Under the pieces are notes generated by a model. That model was given only the letters and a program-made list of their open reading frames with translations. It was not told where the DNA came from and searched no databases. From Monodelphis domestica (taxonomy: Eukaryota > Chordata > Mammalia > Didelphimorphia > Didelphidae), in assembly GCF_027887165.1 (NCBI RefSeq), contig NC_077229.1, positions 345,817,380 through 345,881,379 on the forward strand: DNA of 64,000 bases, given 5' to 3'. Shown piece by piece: positions 1 through 13,100 of the stretch; position 1 is the stretch's first letter, and every line of letters starts with the position of its first letter. A program made the position numbers and the translations under genes.

Positions 1-699
1 TCTTGCCACATGTCATTTACCATAGTAACAAATTGCTCAACTAAGCAAGGAGGCTGGAGCATGCATAATGGGAGGGAAGTTTTCCAGTAACTAGAGAAGA
101 CTTGTTTATGTGTGATAGTATGGCAACCCTGGCTTTACAGGAAGAGCCCTCTTCCCCAGAACTGGAGAGAGGCGGTGGCAGGTAGAATATCCATGGCTCC
201 CTCAGGGAAGGAAGGCTGTTGGGAAGTCTCTCAAGAGAAAGTCCTTTGTTATTTGCTTGACTCTAGAAATATAACCATTTAGACTCTTATAAATGACTTT
301 CACAAGAGATTGACTTTACTGTTTCTCCCAGCTTCTGAATCAAAAACTCTCAACAGTTTTTACCTTTGAAAATTAAACAGAAAAACAGTAGTGAGTAGAA
401 GAAATGAGTAAAGAAGGTAATTAGTTTCCCACACTGTTGTTTTCAGAGCTGGTTCTCAGTTTTGGAAGTTTTGATCATTGCTCTCCTGGGCTTTGCTCTG
501 GTCCTTATTCAGGAAGGGCCCCTGATTCCTTGGGATTGCAATAACTGCTCCTTAGCATCCCTGATTCCTTGGAACCAGAAGAGACACCACCCTTCAGGGC
601 TTTCTCTTCCTTTTGACCCAAAGTGCTCCTCCTTAACTTTGAAATACAACTCTAGAAGTGGGTTACAAAACAGTTGCTCCTGAGGGCCTCCATTTCCTC

Positions 700-908
700 A
701 TACAAAAACAAAAACAAAAACCCTTACCTTATTTCTTAGAATCAATATAGTGTACTGGTTCCAAGGCAGAAGAGCATTAAGGGCTAGGCAATGGGGGTTG
801 TGACTTGCCCAGGATCACATAGCTAGGACATGTCTAAGACCAGATTTGAAACCAGGATTTACCATCTCTAGGCTTGGCTCACAATCCACTGAGCCACCTG
901 GCTACCCC
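700..908 (-). mobile_element. Marsupial tRNA-like/CORE SINE
   Basis: On the minus strand it runs from a tRNA-like head ('gtggctcagtggattgtgagc'-like) through the MIR/CORE middle to '...ccaaggcagaag' and the 3' '...ggtaagggttttt' tail. A perfect 13-bp duplication, cctccatttcctc, flanks it at 687-699 and 909-921. Confidence 0.9.
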
Positions 909-1497
909 CCTCCATTTCCTCCCTAAAAGTGCTCCTCCCTGCCCTTGAACTATGAATCACAAGCGGGCATAGATGGAGTTACCAAACAGCTTTTCCTCAG
1001 GGCTTCCACTGACTCTTGACAGAAAATACTCCTCTCTGCCCTTCAACCATGACCCAGAAGTATGTATAGGCAAAGGAGTCGACAACCTAGTCCTGCTTCC
1101 AGGGCTAGCACTGGGGTCCACTGTTGTCTCTTTTTGACCAGTTGCCAGCTTCCCTTCCCTTCTCCAGTTTGGAAACTCTTGAAGCTGCTATTGCTTCTGT
1201 CCCTGGTCCCACCACTGGTCTTTCATTCACTCCGGCTCTGGGCTGACCTTCACTCCTCTGTCATAGAACTCTCTTTCTGAACTCCTAAGTTGTCTTGGGC
1301 TAGAAGGATGTCTCCCTCTGACCATTTGCCACTCCAAAATTTGATTTAAGGCCTTATTTTAAAGTTGTTTGGAGGATAATGTTGGGAAGGCTGAACTGAG
1401 CACTTTTTTCACTCTACCATCTTAGCTCTGACCCTGGAAGTCGTGACTCTCCCTCACTTCCATAGCAACTACATAACAGGATATAGTTATATTTTTT

Positions 1498-1771
1498 GGA
1501 CTGTTTTCCCCTATCTTGTCCTGATTTGAAGTGCAGCAGTTATTCAGGTTCCAAATTCTACTGCTCATTGGCTCTAAGCTTTAACTGGATCCATTTTCTG
1601 ATCTGAGCTAGCCTGAGAGCCCTCCACTTCTTGGAGCTCATACACCATATTGGTGTCAGTCACTTGATCAGTTTTAGCCTGACTATAGCTCAGAACTCCT
1701 AGGCTCAATCTGCTAGCCTCAATCTCCCCAAAAGCAATGACTGTAAGTGTGTACCACACTGTTGACATGGC
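1498..1771 (-). pseudogene. 7SL (SRP) RNA retropseudogene, full length
   Basis: On the minus strand this matches 7SL RNA along its whole length. 'gggagattgaggctagcaga' corresponds to the Alu-domain 'gggaggctgaggctggagga', 'cctaggagttctgagctata' to the next segment, 'gacaccaatatggtg' to 'ggcatcaatatggtg', and 'gaataactgctgcacttc' to the 3' arm. A run of six A follows the 3' end. It is diverged, with an S domain shorter and more altered than in the copy at 44.1 kb. No clear target-site duplication was found. An ORF of 67 codons on this strand is incidental. Confidence 0.82.
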
Positions 1772-2469
1772 TTTCAAAAAACAAAGATTATCTACATTTT
1801 CCAGTAAAGCATGGGAGTAGAATTTTAGGAAGAAACCAAATGGAAGTGAAATGATGTCAGTGGAATAAAGTGTCTTTTTTTAGAGACCATCACACTGACT
1901 TGTGTTACTTACTTGTTGGAGCTCCGTTATTTTACATGAAATCAAACAAACAAACAAAACTGAGAACACAGGAAAGCTACCTCTTTCTGAAAAGCTTAAC
2001 ACTTGTATTCTCTTCAAAGCCATTGTTGGTGATTCTGGGGTGCTTTCCTAAACATGTGAGTTTTAGAGCAATTTGATAGTATGAAACATATACCTTTCCC
2101 ATAGCATTGCAATCAGCAGTCCCTGCCATCTTTTGCCAGAGTAGATTTAACTGCCAGGTTCTATTAGAGAGAAAATTCTACTTGAGAAGAAAGCTTTAGG
2201 GTTCAGAACCCTTCCCATTCTGGTGAAGATAAATGTTCCCAGAAGCCCATCATTGTCCCTGGCTCCTCAGCCCTGCATTCAGTACTACTGGATGACTAAT
2301 TTTATAATCAGCTCCAGAGAAGAGATTCAACTCTCCTAAAATATGGCAAGCCTCTAATTCAGAGTAACTGGGGAGAAAAAAAGAGGGAAAGGATTAGATT
2401 AATGAAAAGTGTCAATTATAGGATATTTTAAAAATACTGTGTAGTGTTCTCAAATACATGCACAAGTAG

Positions 2470-2600
2470 GACTAGTTCAAGACTAGAAGTCAGCGGATTT
2501 TAGTTTCAGTTCTGACTCTCCCATTGACTTTGGGCAAATCACTACCTTCTCTGTGCCTTGGTTTCCCTTCTCACTCTAAAATCCATGATCTGATGATTGG
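2470..2600 (+). mobile_element. MIR-family SINE fragment
   Basis: Contains the MIR signature order 'actagaagtcag', 'ctgactctcccattgac', 'tgggcaaatcac' and 'ctgtgccttggtttccc'. Diverged ancient copy. A second MIR-like segment in the opposite orientation follows at about 2650-2770. Confidence 0.65.
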
Positions 2601-4739
2601 AAATCATTTCATTTTTCTCTGAACCTGATTTAGGACCCTGGGAAAACAGTTTTACAGCTGCAAGGGACAGTGGAAGTTATCTGGTCCAACTCTCTCATTT
2701 TAGAGATGAGAAACTGAGACCAGTAGAGATTTGTGCTTTGCCCAGTCATGCATGTATTGAAATAGGGTAATAATGTAGATGGTAGGTTTGTAGAAGTGAG
2801 ATATCAAGGGTTGTTGATTACTTGACACCCCACAGTGAGGATAGGACCTGCAGGCATCTCACAAGCTCAGAGCACTTATCTGATTCTCAGGCCAGGTTTA
2901 AAAAACCAAACACTGGGTTTATTTGTTATTCACTGAAGCAGGATAGGAGGATTAGGAAATAGGAATCCCTAATCTAAGAAATTCTAACTAAACCTCCCCC
3001 CTTTCTAAGACCCCTGCAAAGGGGTGTCTTCATTTCTTCCAGCTGCCTAGTTCACTCCACTCTGTCTCAAAATTCCCCATTATCTAACTAATGTTTGGTT
3101 CAATGTTTACAGAGCAGTTAAGTTGAACCCTTTGTGAGAGGGTTCAAATCCTCATCCAGTTGGGCCCAAGATGGTTTCAGGCCTTTCCCCACAGTCAGTT
3201 TACTGGCTTAAGGTCAAGAAATCTTTACAGCAGTTGGGAACTCCCTCTCAGGACACTGGAACACAAGTAGATGACAATGTAGATAGGATTTCTCCACCAG
3301 GATACCAGGATAGGTAGCTTTCACTATCCCCACTAGGCTCACACAGATGCAAGCAGCCAGAAGTTGTAGCTTTCAAGCTCTCCCAGAGTTCTCTCTGTGT
3401 CCATTTGTTATAAAGTCCCCAGATTCCAGAATTGAGCCTATAGCGTTCTATGGCTTGCGGCAAAGTCTCTTTTTGACAACTTTCCTTTCTGATATCTGTT
3501 TGCAAACCACTTAATTCCTTTCCTCATTACAGTATTAAATGGTAGAATCAGGAAATAAATCTAGATCTTTCCTTAAAATATAGTGCTTTTCCCCCTCCCT
3601 GTCACCTAAATCACAGGTTCTTAACTGGGGGTCTATGAATTTGTTTTAAAAATAGTTTGGTAACTGTCTTTCAGTGTAATTAGTTTCCTTTGTACTCTTT
3701 CTTTGTTGCATTTTAAAATATGATTCTGAGAAGGTGTCCATAGGCTTCACTAGACTGCCAAGGGAATCTACGACACAAAAAAAGTTAAGAATCCTTCCCC
3801 TAAAAGGAAAGAATTGAATTGTGTGATCATTAAAAGTCCCTTCCAGCTCCTAAAATTATAGAATTATAGAGAATTATAAGAAAAGCAATTCACTCTAATG
3901 AATAATTAGTAATATTACTTATTTATATATCAATGGATCCATCAAAAATGTTTTAAAAGTTTTGTGTGTAGTAGTTTAAGCACCCCCCCCCAAATCTAGT
4001 TGAATGCCATTGATGTATTTAGCAAACCTATAGTTATGGTCCCCATAAATAAGGTAAAAATAAACTTCAGCCATTCCCTTGTCCAAATAATCTCAAATTC
4101 TAAACTACTGGTGTCTGAATTATTGAGTTTTTCCTATACAACTCTAAGCTGTCTTAATTCACTCCACAGGTCGATGAGGAATGTCTGTATAGATACACTA
4201 CTTTTCTAACAGCTTCATTTGAACAGAGTTGGTAGGGCTAATTCCTTATTTGAAATACAAGGAAATTCATAGGTTAGGGACAGGGCTAAGACTACTTGTG
4301 GAAGGTTCCCTTTCCCAGAAAGGTGCTTTATCACCTCTGATGATGCTTGTAATTCCTTTGAGGAAAACAAATAATTAGAGATAAGACAAGATATGAGTGT
4401 CAAATCAATGTAGAATATTGATTAAAATTAATACTATAGTGTAAATGAGGTATTATATTATTTTGCAGAAGCCATTTTTTCCCTTAGGGAAAAGACAGAG
4501 TCCATCAGAGCACTGGCTATCAGAAGTACCACAAACTGTGGGACAGGGCACAGAAGACAAATTTGAAGCTTCATTCATTCATTCAACATGCATTTGTTAT
4601 GTATTTGCTATCTGCTGAGCTCTGGGAGAGATGCAAAGTTTATGAACTCATAGAGGAGATGCTCTAGAAAAGGGATATGACGTAAACACAGGTAAAAATA
4701 ACTCTGAAAACAAAATAATCTTCAACTCAAAGTTGGTGG

Positions 4740-4880
4740 GAGCATTCAAGATATCTGTCTAACTCCCTCATTGTACATTAGGAAAAAAACTGAAGCCCAG
4801 AGACATCATGATATGCCCAAGGTCAAGCAGGTTCTAGGTAGCTGATAATGGAATTCAAACTAAGATGCATGGATTCCAAG
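4740..4880 (-). mobile_element. MIR-family SINE fragment
   Basis: The plus strand reads 'ggaaaaaaactgaagcccag', 'cccaaggtcaagcagg' and 'gatgcttgact', the reverse of MIR core and head. Strongly decayed. Confidence 0.5.
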
Positions 4881-5403
4881 ATGCTTGACTAGACAAAGGT
4901 CACTTCAGAAAGTAGATTGCTCCTCTTCCAAGACTGAAAGTTTCTACAGTGCAGGGATCATTATAGGGCCATTTATTTTAAATCTCCATTCCCTAGCACA
5001 ATATCTAACACATTTTATGTTTTTAATTTATACCTTTAATTTAGGTTTCTTCCATGTAGGGGAATCCCTCCATGAAAGCAGATTAGCAACTTTGTCATTT
5101 GTAATCTTAGAGAGTTCCCTGGGGACCGTGGAGAGGCTTAGTGGCAGGAACCCAGGAAAATGATGAAGATGGATAGGAGTCAGGATTTAATTCTAGATCT
5201 CTTACATTCTAAAATTGGTCCTCAAGTCACTGTAGTATGAGGTCATTTCCCAAACTCATTGGCCATCATTCCCAGTCCAGTATTCTGATGTCTAGCCAAC
5301 ATGACTCTGTTCTTCAACCATAAGAATCCATCTCTGGGTTCCATATCTTTGCACTGGGACTAGCTGACTCTTTCCATGCCTGAAAGGTACCCCTTCTTCA
5401 CCT

Positions 5404-5647
5404 CTATTGTTATTTTTCATTCATGTTGGACTCTTTGCGAGCCCATTTGTTTTTTCTTGGCAAAGATTCTGGAACGGTTTGCCATTTCCTTCCCCAGCTC
5501 ATTTTACAGATAAGGAAACTGAGGTAAACAGGATTGCATGACTTGCACAGGGTCACATAACTAGGAAGTATCTGAGGCCAAATTCAAACCCAAGTCTTTT
5601 CCCAATTTCAGGCCTGATGGTCAACCTATGGTGCTACCTAGCTGCCC
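5404..5647 (-). mobile_element. WSINE-like marsupial SINE
   Basis: The plus strand shows the antisense 3' unit (ttggactctttgcgagccca, tttcttggcaaagat, ggtttgccatttcctt) followed by the core (tttacagataaggaaactga) and the antisense tRNA-like head ending gctacctagctgcccc. Nearly complete. Confidence 0.85.
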
Positions 5648-5649
5648 CA

Positions 5650-5990
5650 AAACATTTCTTTGGTCACACAGTTAATATATGTTAGAGGCAGGACTTGAAT
5701 CCAGGTCTTTCTGAACCTTCCAGGGTCAGTCCTATATCTCTCACCCCAGCATCTTTTTCCATCTTGGTTTTTTTAGACCCATGGTTTTGTTGGTAAAAGG
5801 AACTTCCTTTATGAAAAAAGACCAGCAACTATTCTTTTATTATAGCTTAAGATTGCTTCTTAAAGGTGGTGAGAGCAAGGGACTTACCCAGAGTAGACTT
5901 AGCAATCCAAGCTGTTTCAGAGGCAGAACTTAAATTCAGACCATCCTGATCCCCTGGCCAGTTCACTACTATCTTCTACATCAGGTGGCC
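5650..5990 (-). mobile_element. MIR-family SINE fragments
   Basis: Two decayed pieces at about 5655-5755 and 5860-5985 contain 'gtcacacagttaat...aggcaggacttgaat' and 'gggacttacccagagt...aggcagaacttaaat' patterns of antisense MIR. Confidence 0.55.
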
Positions 5991-6279
5991 CCTTTTCTTC
6001 CATTAATCTATTTTCTTCAGGAGTTTGATCTAAGAGTCATTTGTGCTGAGAGAGGTACAAATGGTACTGGGCAAAATATTTGGTAAGTACAACATGCCTC
6101 AAACTTCATAGAAAGGAAGAAACAAACAAAACAAGCAGAGATTAATTAAACTAGGAAGAAAAGCAAAAACTGTTCCACTTGGGTAAGAGAGACTGAAGCA
6201 TAGCACTAGGTTATACTGCCATCTAGAGATAAAAAACATTTAAATTCTCTCATGGATCTTTAGTCTTCTAGATTTGGGC

Positions 6280-7040
6280 ACTCCCTCCACTTGATGCCCT
6301 CCATAGCCATCCATGTCTACTCACCCTTTGTCACTCTTGCTAATTTTCTTCCTGAAGTTCTTGGAGATCCCTTGACAACTCAAGGATACCAATGGGGCAT
6401 ACAGACTCTCAGTTACAAGTCATTGTCATCATGGGAGATTTTCAGCCTCATTTCTGGCTCTCCCCTCAAGTCTCTCCAATCTTAAACTTTCTCTCTTCAG
6501 TTAATTCCAAGTAGAACTCTGGGAATTGATTTCTCCCGACGATTGAATGTCTCTCAGAGTTCTCTTCTAATTGGGAGATGACAATGATGGGATGGGGGAG
6601 AAGGTAATAATAGGAATTGGAACTTGAGTCCCAGTGTTACAATAGAAACTCTTGTTGTGTCATTCAATTGGGTCCAGCACTTTGTGACCCAGTGGACCAT
6701 ATTATATCCATGGGGTTTTCTTGGCAAAGAATAGTTTGCCATTTCTTTCTCCAGTGGATTAAGGCAAAGAGATGTTAAGTGACTTGCCCAGGGTCATTCA
6801 GAAAGTAAGAGTCTGAAACTCAATTTGAACTTAGATCTTCCTGACTCCAGGCTCAATCCTCTATCCACTGAACCATCTCACAGGCAACAACAGAAACTAG
6901 TTCCTATTTTCTTCCTCCTTCTTGTGATTCACATTTTCTCACCACAGGATTCCTCACCCCTAACCTCTAGCTTGATTTCATGCTTCTCTTATTCATGTCG
7001 TCTGTTTTCTCCCAGAATCCCCCTTCCTCCTCCTCTCAGA
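6280..7040 (+). mobile_element. Possible CR1/L3 LINE relic split by a SINE
   Basis: The segment 6280-6490 contains a degraded phrase resembling a CR1-type endonuclease ('atcatgggagattttcagcc', like IMGDF), and similar C/T-rich coding-like sequence resumes after the SINE at 6648-6880. No intact frame. Tentative. Confidence 0.35.
6648..6880 (-). mobile_element. WSINE-like marsupial SINE
   Basis: Antisense copy with 'cagcactttgtgacccagtg', 'ttttcttggcaaaga', 'gtttgccatttctttctcca', 'gacttgcccagggtc' and a head region ending 'ctatccactgaaccatctca'. Confidence 0.85.
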
Positions 7041-7534
7041 GAACCATAACATCTTGCATTTTTAAGATTAAAAAAGAAAAAGAGGAAAAATTCAACTTAG
7101 CTTTTACACTAAAAATGTCTGAAAATATGCAATATTTGTGGACTTCACACCTCTGCAAAGGGATTGGCTAAGTTTCTTCTCATATTTCTTTTTGCTAGCA
7201 ATGCTTGTTATTTATAATTGTGCACAATTTGTTTTTTATTTTTTATGTATGGTTGTTCTGTCTTATATTATTGTGGCATTTCAGTTCAACTTAATCCAAT
7301 AAACATTTAGTAAAACTCTACTGTATGTAATCATGATATTGGATAGAATGGCCTCCAAACTAGTAGTCTAAGAATTAGTAGATGAAGGTTTGTTTGGTCA
7401 TGGATATAAGGGAACTCTTACATAGTGCTCAATTAATTCAGTCCCTCTACTGCATACAGAATATGACAATGTATTTTCCTTGACTCTGCCCAGAAGAGCC
7501 CAATTGATACTGTCCAAGATGCAATAAATTAGAA

Positions 7535-7740
7535 AGAATTCTGGACATGGGGTCAGGGAGAACTGGACTTGAATCTGGGTTCTGATAATTAACTGTGTGA
7601 CCTTGGGCAAATGATTTCACTTAAATGAATCTCAATTTCCTCACCTGTAAAATAGAAATATAACATCTCACAGAATTGTTGTGAGGAAACGAGGGAAAGG
7701 AATAAGCATTAAATTATGTGCACTTTACAAATATATCATT
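7535..7740 (+). mobile_element. MIR/Mon-type SINE
   Basis: Contains 'tctggacatggggtcaggg', 'actggacttgaatctgg', 'ctgtgtgaccttgggcaa' and 'cctcacctgtaaaatag' in the MIR order. It abuts an antisense MIR-like copy at 7741-7905. Confidence 0.75.
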
Positions 7741-7905
7741 TCATCCTCACAACTCTGAGAGGCAAGTGCTATTATTATCCTCATTTTACAGTTAAGGAAA
7801 CTGAGGCAGACAAAAGTAAAGTGACTTGCCTAGAGTCACATGACTAGATTTCAAAGGTATTTCCAAGTCTAAGCTCAGGTCTCTAACCCTTGCCATGTAG
7901 CTACC
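7741..7905 (-). mobile_element. MIR-family SINE
   Basis: Antisense core: 'cctcattttacagttaaggaaactgaggc' region, 'gtgacttgcctagagtcaca', then a decayed head. Confidence 0.7.
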
Positions 7906-8677
7906 TCAAAGCACTTTGTAAAACTTAGAGTGTTATATATGAATCATTCAGTGATTTGCAGAGAGGGCATATTTTTTTTTAAACTACCCCCCACCCTCTC
8001 CTTTCCTTATACTGCTTTCCTCCTCACCAGTCCATTTGTTACCCTTCTACTCCCCTATAAGGCGCAAATCTATTCTCTGCCCCAATGGATTGGATTGTTC
8101 TTCCCTCTTTGGGTCAATTTCAATGCACATAAGAGTTGAGTATTTCCTATCTCCAACCTCTTTACCCTTCCAGTGTATTGATGTTCTCCCCCTCCCACCA
8201 TGAGCTTCTTTGTGATATATAACTGTACCCCATTTATTTCTTTTCCCATTTCTTTTAGTATTAACCTCTTTTTTTAGCTCTAGTTGTACATATATATGTA
8301 TATACATATGTATATGTATTTATGCATTATATATCTATATACCTACTTCTGTCTTGTCCTTTCATCCTATACAGTCTGTCACTGTTCCCTCTGAGTGTAG
8401 TTCTAGCTGCCCAGGTGATAACAACAGTTTTTAAGAGTTGCCAGTGACCTCTTTTCTTATAAGGATACATATCATTTTAACTTATTGAGTCTCTTTAAAA
8501 AAGGTTTTTTTTGTTTGTTTGTTTGTTTTGTTTTTTCTTTTTCCCCTCTTTTTTATTATTGATGATTTTTTTTTTTTTTGATGATTCTCTTGAGTTCTGT
8601 GCTTGGGCATAAAATTTTCTGTTCAGGTCTGGTCTTTTCTTTACAAATTCTTGGAATTCTTCTATTTTGTTGAATGA

Positions 8678-9342
8678 TCATACTTTCCCCTGTAAGAATA
8701 TAGTCAGTTTTGCTGGGTAGTTGATTCTTGGTTGTAGACCTAGTTCCCTTGCTTTCTGGAATATCATATTCCATGCCTTTCGGTCCTTCAGTGTGGATGC
8801 ATCCAGATCCTGGGTTATCTTCACTGTGGTTCCATGGTATCTAACTGACGTTTTCTTGGCAGCTTGTAATATCTTTCCTTTGGTCTGATAGTTCTTGAGT
8901 TTGGCTATAACATTTCTGGGTGTTGTCAGTTGGGGATTAATAACAGGAGGTGATCTATGGATTCTTTCATTCACCACTTTTCCCTTGTTCCAGAATATCG
9001 GGGTGGTTTTCCTGAATAATTTCCTGTAGTATGATGTCCAGGCCTTTTCTTTTGTGATGGTCTTCTGGTAGACCAGTGATTCTTAATTGTCTCTCCTTGA
9101 ACAATTTTCTAAATCCTCTATTTTGTAAATGAGATGCTTCATATTTTTCTCATTTTTTTCATTCTTTTGGTTTTGTTTTATAGTGTTCTGCTGCCTTATG
9201 AGGTCCCTTAATTCTAGTTGTTGTATTCTGGTTCTTAAAGACTGGATTTCATCCCTGGCTTTTTGGTCATCCTTCTCCTTCTGGTATGATTTTCTTTGGA
9301 GGTCATCTTTCATTCTCTTTACCTCATCTCTCATCTCCTTTG
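8678..9342 (-). pseudogene. L1/HAL1 ORF1 relic, C-terminal part
   Basis: L1 ORF1p is an RNA-binding chaperone with a coiled coil, an RRM and a C-terminal domain. Here the end of the coiled coil (RDEVKRMKDDLQRKS, then KIEDLENCSRRDN) at 9342-9083 is followed, in another frame, by a C-terminal domain with RNVIAKLKNYQTKGKILQAA and KARELGLQPRINYPAKL (8977-8678). Frameshifts break it between these parts. It pairs with the N-terminal part at 13820-13454 across the insertion. Confidence 0.85.
9332..9342 (+). repeat. Target-site duplication of the RTE-like insertion, left copy
   Basis: catctcctttg, identical to 13443-13453. The host sequence is itself a heptad tandem repeat, so part of this identity could be coincidental. 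Confidence 0.7.
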
Positions 9343-10163
9343 TTTGGGTGTATGGGGTGCTCAGGGAGGGGTAGTATCTCTGGTATGGAGGGCTTGTCAT
9401 GCCCTCCTAGGGCAGCTCTCCAGCCTCTGACCTCCACCTGACATCCAGCTCTTACTTGTGGCTCCCAGTAGCTGCTAGCATGCGGCAGTGGCCACAACCT
9501 GGGCAACAGCTTCAACAGGCCGGCCAAACCTTGTGAGAAAGCCATCGGGTCATCGACCCCTGGTGAACCAGGGCTTTGCTCACCCAGCATGTGAAGACTG
9601 CTTCGGCTGAACAAATGGAAGAAACCAATAAGAAGGTTCAACAGCTGAGAGGGCGACACAGCGAAGCACTGTGGAGTACTTAGGGCATGTTGGAGCACAA
9701 AGGACAACACGGCCATCCAATGCAGCTGAGGAAGTCTCCAGACGTAACAATTTTTTGTGCCAATGGACCCAGGCTTCCAACGCCAAGAGAGTGGGACTGT
9801 CTCTGTGCATCGGCTTTTCCACTTAAATCTCTTTCACACACAAGTATCTTTGTGCACGCTCATCTATCCTAACCCCGTCCACCCTCTTCAAGACCTGCGG
9901 CGATGGGGGAGTGGTGACGTAACAGGTGGAGGTGACCACTGGCAGTTGTAGTCACGATCCTGCACGTAGGCGGCCCACGGACCAGTGGTCACTCGGCCCT
10001 GTGGGCAGCAGGGACGTTCGGCAGCATCCTGGGCGACTGAGCAGCCCTCTCTAGGACAGCACTGCTGACCCTAATCAAGGGAGGGACTAGAAAAGGTGTC
10101 CCAAACATTGCCTGCCCTACAAACACCCGGTCAGTACACCGCGGCTGGCGGGCCATCCCTTTA

Positions 10164-13100
10164 AGCGGTCGAAATCAAAGAAAAAATTCAAAGAAACTCC
10201 TACTAGGAGCGTGGAAAATCAGGACATTACTTGATAGAGAGAATACCCCAAGACCTGAGAGAAGAACAGCTCTAATCGGTAAAGAACTGGCGAGATATAA
10301 CATTGACATCGCAGCCGTAAGCGAAACACGCTTACCAGAAGAGGGATCACTCAGCGAACGCACCACTGGATACACCTTCTTCTGGAAAGGTAGAGCCTCA
10401 AATGAAGACAGAATCCTCGGTGTTGGCCTGGCTATCAAGACCAGTTTGCTCAAACAGCTGCCAGACTTGCCTGTGGGCATCAGCGAGAGGCTCATGAAGA
10501 TCCGTTTGCCTCTCAGCAAAGACCGGTATTCCACAATCATCAGCTCATATGCCCCAACACTGACCAGCACAGAGGAGACCATCGAGCAGTTCTACTCTGA
10601 CCTGAGTGCCATCCTGCACTCAGTGCCCACAAATGACAAGCTGATACTACTGGGAGACTTCAAAGCCCGCGTTGGCCAGGACCATGAAAGATGGAAAGGA
10701 GTGCTCGGCAAATACAGCGTGGGCAAAATGAACAACAACGGCCTACTGCTACTCAGCAAATGCTCAGAGTTTGAACTCACCATCATGAACACTGTGTTCA
10801 GAATGGTAAACAAATATAAAACAACGTGGATGCACCCAAGATCAAAACAGTGGCATCTCATTGACTACATCATTGTAAGCCGGCGAGACATCCAGGATGT
10901 AAAGATCACCAGAGCCATGAGAGGAGCTGAATGCTGGACAGACCACCGATTGGTTAGAGCGACTCTTCAAATGTGCATTGCGCCTCACCATCCAAAACGC
11001 GCTCAGACAGTTCACGCATTTTACAACGTGAGTCGTCTTAGAGATCCATCTTATTTGCAAACATTCCAGTCCTGCCTGGACGACAAGCTGTCTGCCAAGG
11101 GACCACTCACTGGAAGCTCAACCGAGAAATGGAACCAGTTCAGAGACGCAGTGAAGGAAACATCAAAGGCAGTCCTAGGCCCCAAACAACGCAACCACCA
11201 AGACTGGTTCGACGAGAACAACACTGCTATTGAAGACCTATTGAGTAATAAGAACAAAGCCTTTATGGAGTGGCAAAATAACCCAAACTCTGCTCCTAAA
11301 AAGGACAGATTCAAGTCTCTCCAAGCCACGGCACAGTGTGAGATCAGGAAGATGCAAGACAAATGGTGGGAAAAAAAGGCAGAAGAAATCCAGCGGTTTG
11401 CTGATATGAAAAACTACAAACAATTTTTCAGTGCCCTCAAGACTGTCTATGGGCCATTAAAACCCACCACCACTTCCTTGCTATCCTCTGACGGTGACAC
11501 TCTCATAAAAGATAAAAAAGGCATCAGCAACAGGTAGAAAGAACACTTCAGTCAGCTTCTCAACCGACCCTCTTCAGTCGACCAAAGCGCCCTTGACCAG
11601 ATCCCCCAAAACTGCTCCATTGAACAACTTGACGTCCCTCCTTCAATAGAGGAAGTCCAAAAAGCCATTAAACAAATGAGTGCAGGCAAGGCACCCAGTA
11701 AAGATGGGATCCCAACCGAGGTGTACAAGGCCTTAAATGGAAAGACGCTCTAGGCATTCCACATAGTGCTGACCAGCATATGGGAAGAAGAAGGCATGCC
11801 CCCAGAACTCAGAGATGCCTCCATCGTAGCCCTATACAAGAACAAAGGCTCACAAGCAGCCTGTGACAACTACAGAGGCATCTCACTACTCTCCACTGCT
11901 GGAAAGATCCTCACCCATGTTATACTCAACAGACTCCTGTCATCTGTTTCAGAGCAGAACCTGCCTGAATCACAATGTGGCTTCTGACCAGATTGCAGCA
12001 CCATTGACATGGTCTTCACAGTGAGGCAAATGCAGGAAAAATGCCTTGAGCAGAACCTGAGTCTCTACATTGTCTTCATAGATCTGGCAAAGGCGTTCGA
12101 CACAGTGAACAGGGAAGCATTGTGGGTGATCCTCAGCAAGCTCGGTTGCCCAGCAAAATTTGTCAAACTGATCCAGCTCTTTCATGTCGACATGACAGGG
12201 GAAGTCCTATCTGGTGGAGAGACTTCCGATCGCTTCAACATCTCCAATGGTGTGAAACAAGGCTGTGTCCTCGCTCTGGTACTACTCAACCTATACTTCA
12301 CCCAAGTATTATGACATGCTGTGATGGATCTAGACCTGGGTGTCTACATCAAATACCAGCTGGATGGCTCACTATTCAACCTTTTCCGCCTGACTACAAA
12401 AACAAAGAAACAGAGAGACTCATCCTGGAAGCTCTCTTTGCAGATGACTGTGCTCTCATGGCCCACCAAGAAAATCATCTCCAAACCATTGTGGACAGGT
12501 TCTCCACCACAACAAAACTATTTAGCCTGACTATCAGCCTCAGCAAAACAGAGGTGCTGTTCCAACCTGCACCAGGGAGGCCAACGAACCAGCCGTGCAT
12601 TACAATCGACAGCACGCAGCTTTCTAACATCAACACTTTCAAGTACCTGGGCAGCACCATCGCCAATGATGGGTCCCTAGACCACGAGATCAATGCCAGG
12701 ATCCAAAAGGCCAGCCAGGCACTTGGGTGGCTGTGCTGCAAAGTCCTCCAACACAGAGGTGTAAGCACTGCAACGAAGCTCAAAGTGTACAACACAGTGG
12801 TCCTCAGCTCGCTCCTGTACGGTTGTGAGACATGGACACTGTACCGGAAGCACATGAAATAGCTGGAGCAATTCCACCACTGCTCCCTCCGGTCAATCAT
12901 GAGGATCCGATGGCAGGACCGAATCACCAACCAGGATGTCCTCGACAGAGCCAACTCCACCAGCATCGAAGTCCTGGTCCTCAAACCCCAGCTACGATGG
13001 TCTGGACACGTCATCCGCATGGACCCACAGTGAATACCAAGACATGTATTCTATGGTGAACTGTCAGCTGGACTCAGGAAACAAGGCTGACCAAAGAAAA

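Noticed and set aside
8047..8307. An 86-residue minus-strand ORF as a possible gene
   Set aside because: It lies in the 3' region of the HAL1-like element and shows no conserved domain.
9324..9822. Minus-strand ORFs of 80-130 residues in the leader of the RTE-like element
   Set aside because: They lie antisense to the element, and one spans the HAL1/RTE junction; no domain is recognisable.
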